Made by a program: the position numbers and the translations under genes. Under the pieces are notes generated by a model. The model did no database searches and had not been told where the DNA came from. It saw only the letters and a list, made by a program, of their open reading frames with translations. This document shows, piece after piece, positions 4,072-6,236 of a stretch of DNA of 6,236 nt; the first letter of the stretch is position 1, and each line of letters opens with the position of its first letter. The stretch is from contig DATEKH010000067.1 of the NCBI GenBank assembly GCA_035277525.1, forward strand, positions 1-6,236. The letters are read 5' to 3'. Source of the DNA: CAIKMD01 sp035277525. Lineage in GTDB: Bacteria > Pseudomonadota > Alphaproteobacteria > ATCC43930 > CGMCC-115725.

Positions 4072-5449
4072 TGACGATTTCCTCGCACATTTTCTTGGCG
4101 TCGCCGAACAGCATCATCGTGTTGTCGCGGAAGAACAGCTCGTTGTCGACGCCGGCATAACCCGAGGCCATCGAGCGCTTGACGAAGAGCACGGTCTTCG
4201 ATTTCTCGACATCGAGAATCGGCATGCCATAGATCGGCGATTTGGGATCGGTCTTCGCCGCCGGGTTGGTCACGTCATTGGCGCCGATCACGAACGCCAC
4301 GTCGGTCGAGGCGAAGTCGCGGTTGATCTCGTCGAGCTCCAGGACTTCGTCATAAGGCACATTGGCCTCGGCGAGGAGAACGTTCATATGCCCGGGCATG
4401 CGGCCCGCCACCGGGTGGATGGCGTAACGCACCGTGGCTCCCTCCTTCTTGAGGAGATCGGCCATTTCCCGCAGCGCGTGCTGCGCCTGCGCCACCGCCA
4501 TGCCGTAGCCCGGCACGATGATCACCGAGCTCGCATTCTTCATGATGAAAGCGGCGTCCTCGGCGCTGCCCGATTTGACGGTCTTGTCGCCGCGCGTGGT
4601 CGCGGCGGCCGCGCCGCCCTCGGTGCCGAAGCCGCCGAGGATGACGTTGAAGATCGAGCGGTTCATCCCCTTGCACATGATGTAGCTGAGGATCGCGCCC
4701 GAGGAGCCGACGAGAGCGCCGGTGATGATCAAGAGGCTGTTGCCGAGGGTGAAGCCGATGCCGCAGGCCGCCCAGCCCGAATAGGAGTTGAGCATCGAGA
4801 TGACGACCGGCATGTCGGCGCCACCGATCGGCACGATGATGAGGAAGCCCAAGAGGAGCGACAAGCCGACGATCGCCCAGAACGCGGCGGGCGGCTGGGC
4901 AACGACGAACCAGGCGAGCGCGGCGAGGAGGATGAGCCCCAGCAGCGCGTTCAGCGGATGCTGGCCCGGGAACACCAGCGGCGCGCCGGTGATGAGGCCC
5001 TGGAGCTTGCCGAAGGCGATGATCGAGCCGGTGAAGGTGATGGCGCCGATCGCGGTGCCCAATCCCATCTCGATCAGGCTGCCCTGCTCGATCGCGCCTG
5101 CGGTGCCGATGCCGTAAGCCGAGGGATCGTAGAAGGCCGCGGTCGCGACGCACACGGCGGCAAGGCCGACGAGGCTGTGGAACGCCGCGACGAGCTGCGG
5201 CAGCGCCGTCATCTGAATGCGCAGCGCGATGAAGGTGCCGATGCCGCCGCCGATGACGATCCCGGCGGCGATGACGCCGTAGCTGACGACACCCGGCAAA
5301 GCCAAGGTGGTGCCGACAGCGATCAGCATGCCGACGATGCCGTAGAGATTGCCGTTGCGCGCCGTCTCGGGCGAGCTGAGGCCGCGCAGCGCCATGATGA
5401 AGCAAATCGACGCAAGAAGGTAGAGAAGGGCTGAAAGATCGGCGCTCAC
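4058..5449 (-). CDS. pntB: NAD(P) transhydrogenase subunit beta
   Basis: PntB is the membrane and NADP(H)-binding subunit of the inner-membrane transhydrogenase, which uses the proton gradient to reduce NADP+ with NADH. The 463 residues match the E. coli subunit in length. The first ~260 residues are a multi-helix membrane part containing AAFHSLVGLA (88-97), whose His91 matches the proton-pathway His91 of E. coli PntB, and GGADMPVVISMLNSYSGWAA (209-228) with Asp212 and Asn221. The C-terminal domain III carries GYGMAVAQAQ (314-323), HPVAGRMPGHMNVLLAEA (345-362), GANDVTNPAA (389-398) and the NADP 2'-phosphate-contacting KRSMASGYAG (424-433). The start is GTG (5449) with GGAG 10 nt upstream, 15 bp after pntAb. 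It is the last gene of the operon and converges on the Nudix gene. Confidence 0.97.
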   Translation of the reverse strand: MSADLSALLYLLASICFIMALRGLSSPETARNGNLYGIVGMLIAVGTTLALPGVVSYGVIAAGIVIGGGIGTFIALRIQMTALPQLVAAFHSLVGLAAVCVATAAFYDPSAYGIGTAGAIEQGSLIEMGLGTAIGAITFTGSIIAFGKLQGLITGAPLVFPGQHPLNALLGLILLAALAWFVVAQPPAAFWAIVGLSLLLGFLIIVPIGGADMPVVISMLNSYSGWAACGIGFTLGNSLLIITGALVGSSGAILSYIMCKGMNRSIFNVILGGFGTEGGAAAATTRGDKTVKSGSAEDAAFIMKNASSVIIVPGYGMAVAQAQHALREMADLLKKEGATVRYAIHPVAGRMPGHMNVLLAEANVPYDEVLELDEINRDFASTDVAFVIGANDVTNPAAKTDPKSPIYGMPILDVEKSKTVLFVKRSMASGYAGVDNELFFRDNTMMLFGDAKKMCEEIVKALG

Positions 5450-5464
5450 GAGGCGTTCACTCCG

Positions 5465-5764
5465 CTATTTTTGCTTCTTCTTGAACATCTGCAGCATGCG
5501 CTGCGTGACGATGAAGCCGCCGAAGATGTTGACCGAGGCGAGCGTCACGGCGACGAATCCCATCACCTTCGAGAAACTTTCGCCGCCCGGGCCGGCGGCG
5601 ATAAGCGCACCGACGATGATCACGCTCGAGATGGCGTTGGTCACGCTCATCAACGGCGAGTGGAGCGCCGGCGTCACGCGCCAGACCACGTAATAGCCGA
5701 CGAAGACCGCGAGCACGAACACGGTGAGGAAGAAGACGACGATATGCGGTTGGCCGAGTTCCAT
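5465..5764 (-). CDS. pntAb: NAD(P) transhydrogenase, small membrane subunit (alpha part 2)
   Basis: This 99-residue protein is the membrane portion that in E. coli is fused to the C-terminus of PntA. Hydrophobic segments lie at about 8-28, 42-57 and 66-88. The conserved HSPLMSVTNAISSVIIVGAL (35-54) is diagnostic of the transhydrogenase alpha membrane domain, and the end is strongly basic (KKKQK), fitting a cytoplasmic tail. It works with PntAa and PntB in the inner membrane as the proton channel. The split into PntAa and PntAb is the form known from Rhodospirillum rubrum and common in alphaproteobacteria. The ATG at 5764 lies 3 bp after the pntAa stop, with AGGAG inside the end of pntAa 8 nt upstream, so the genes are tightly coupled. 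Confidence 0.95.
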   Translation of the reverse strand: MELGQPHIVVFFLTVFVLAVFVGYYVVWRVTPALHSPLMSVTNAISSVIIVGALIAAGPGGESFSKVMGFVAVTLASVNIFGGFIVTQRMLQMFKKKQK

Positions 5765-5767
5765 CGC

Positions 5768-6236
5768 TCAGGCTCCTGCCAATTGCGGGTTGACGACGCG
5801 CCCGTCCAGGGTCAGGAGCGACGCCTTCACGATCTCGTCCGCGGGATCGATCTTGAGCGCCTTGTCCTCGTCGATGATGAGGCCGAGGAACGCGAGCAGG
5901 TTCTTGGCGTAGAGCTGGCTCGCATCGACGGCGATATGCGAAGGGATGTTCAAATGGCCGAGGATGACCGCGCCGTTGCCGGTCGTCACCTCCTCGCCCG
6001 GCTTGCTCCCTTCGACATTGCCGCCCTGCTCGACCGCGAGATCGACCAGCACCGAGCCCGGCCGCATCACGGCGACCATCTCCTTGGTGATGAGGACCGG
6101 CGCCTTGCGCCCGGGAATGAGCGCCGTGCAGATGACGATATCGATCTTCTTCAAAGCCTCGGTGATGTGCTCGCGCTGCCGGCGCGCAAAATCCTCGCCC
6201 ATCTCCTTGGCGTAGCCGCCCGCGGTCTCCATCTGC
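5768..6236 (-). CDS. pntAa: NAD(P) transhydrogenase subunit alpha part 1 (3' part only)
   Basis: The window holds the last 155 codons; the 5' part, including the start, lies beyond the right edge. This soluble domain I binds NAD(H) and passes hydride to PntB domain III. Visible family sequence, counted from the Met at 6232, includes ETAGGYAKEM (2-11), ALIPGRKAP (37-45), MRPGSVLVDLAVEQGGN (56-72), GHLNIPS (92-98) and SQLYAKNLLAFL (105-116). The protein then ends in a hydrophilic tail (DGRVVNPQLAGA) without membrane helices, showing the split PntAa form rather than the fused enterobacterial PntA. The frame is open to the window edge and the Met at 6232 is internal. It leads the pntAa-pntAb-pntB operon; the promoter is outside the window. 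Confidence 0.95.
   Translation of the reverse strand, partial: QMETAGGYAKEMGEDFARRQREHITEALKKIDIVICTALIPGRKAPVLITKEMVAVMRPGSVLVDLAVEQGGNVEGSKPGEEVTTGNGAVILGHLNIPSHIAVDASQLYAKNLLAFLGLIIDEDKALKIDPADEIVKASLLTLDGRVVNPQLAGA

Noticed and set aside
4350..5405. A 351-codon - strand frame overlapping pntB in another register
   Set aside because: The product is an Arg/His-rich low-complexity sequence, typical of a shifted frame in GC-rich DNA.
4388..5434. A 348-codon open frame on the + strand opposite pntB
   Set aside because: Its translation is rich in Arg, Asp, Glu, Gly and His, as expected from the complement of hydrophobic membrane codons; pntB covers the region with full conservation.

Overview
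The window is GC-rich chromosomal DNA that looks like an alphaproteobacterium, most likely of the order Hyphomicrobiales (Rhizobiales). The evidence is a COQ9-family (ubiquinone biosynthesis) gene pointing away from rpsU, an arrangement that gave the family its older name 'rpsU-divergently transcribed protein'; a proton-translocating transhydrogenase split into three genes (pntAa, pntAb, pntB); a 67-residue bS21 with a basic C-terminal tail; and promoter-like sites that fit CTTGAC/CTATAT as well as the E. coli consensus. The genus cannot be fixed from the sequence alone.

Layout, left to right. Positions 1-266 hold no gene I can support. A near-consensus promoter (268-295) drives purE-purK on the + strand, which overlap by an ATGA and encode the two-step bacterial route from AIR to CAIR in purine synthesis. 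Convergent to purK, on the - strand, lies a two-gene unit: def (peptide deformylase) followed by coq9, coupled by a GTGA overlap. This unit diverges from rpsU (+, 3216-3419) across a 137-bp intergenic region carrying candidate promoters in both directions. The def -10 box sits so close to the ATG that a leaderless mRNA is predicted. After rpsU come two tandem copies of a roughly 50-bp imperfect palindrome (3420-3530) whose differences are almost all base-pair compensating. A COG4119-like Nudix hydrolase gene (+) follows. Convergent to it, on the - strand, is the pnt operon in the order pntAa (cut by the right edge), pntAb, pntB.

Functionally this is core metabolism: purine synthesis, N-terminal deformylation of new proteins, ubiquinone synthesis, a ribosomal protein, nucleotide or polyphosphate hydrolysis, and NADPH supply powered by the proton gradient. 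I see no transposase, phage, CRISPR, toxin-antitoxin or defence genes, and no clearly new multi-gene system. The most unusual element is the covarying palindromic repeat pair behind rpsU. Next are the predicted leaderless def transcript, the presence of def between coq9 and rpsU, and the inverted repeats at the stop codons of both convergent gene pairs. Four of the eight visible start codons are GTG (coq9, rpsU, the Nudix gene, pntB).
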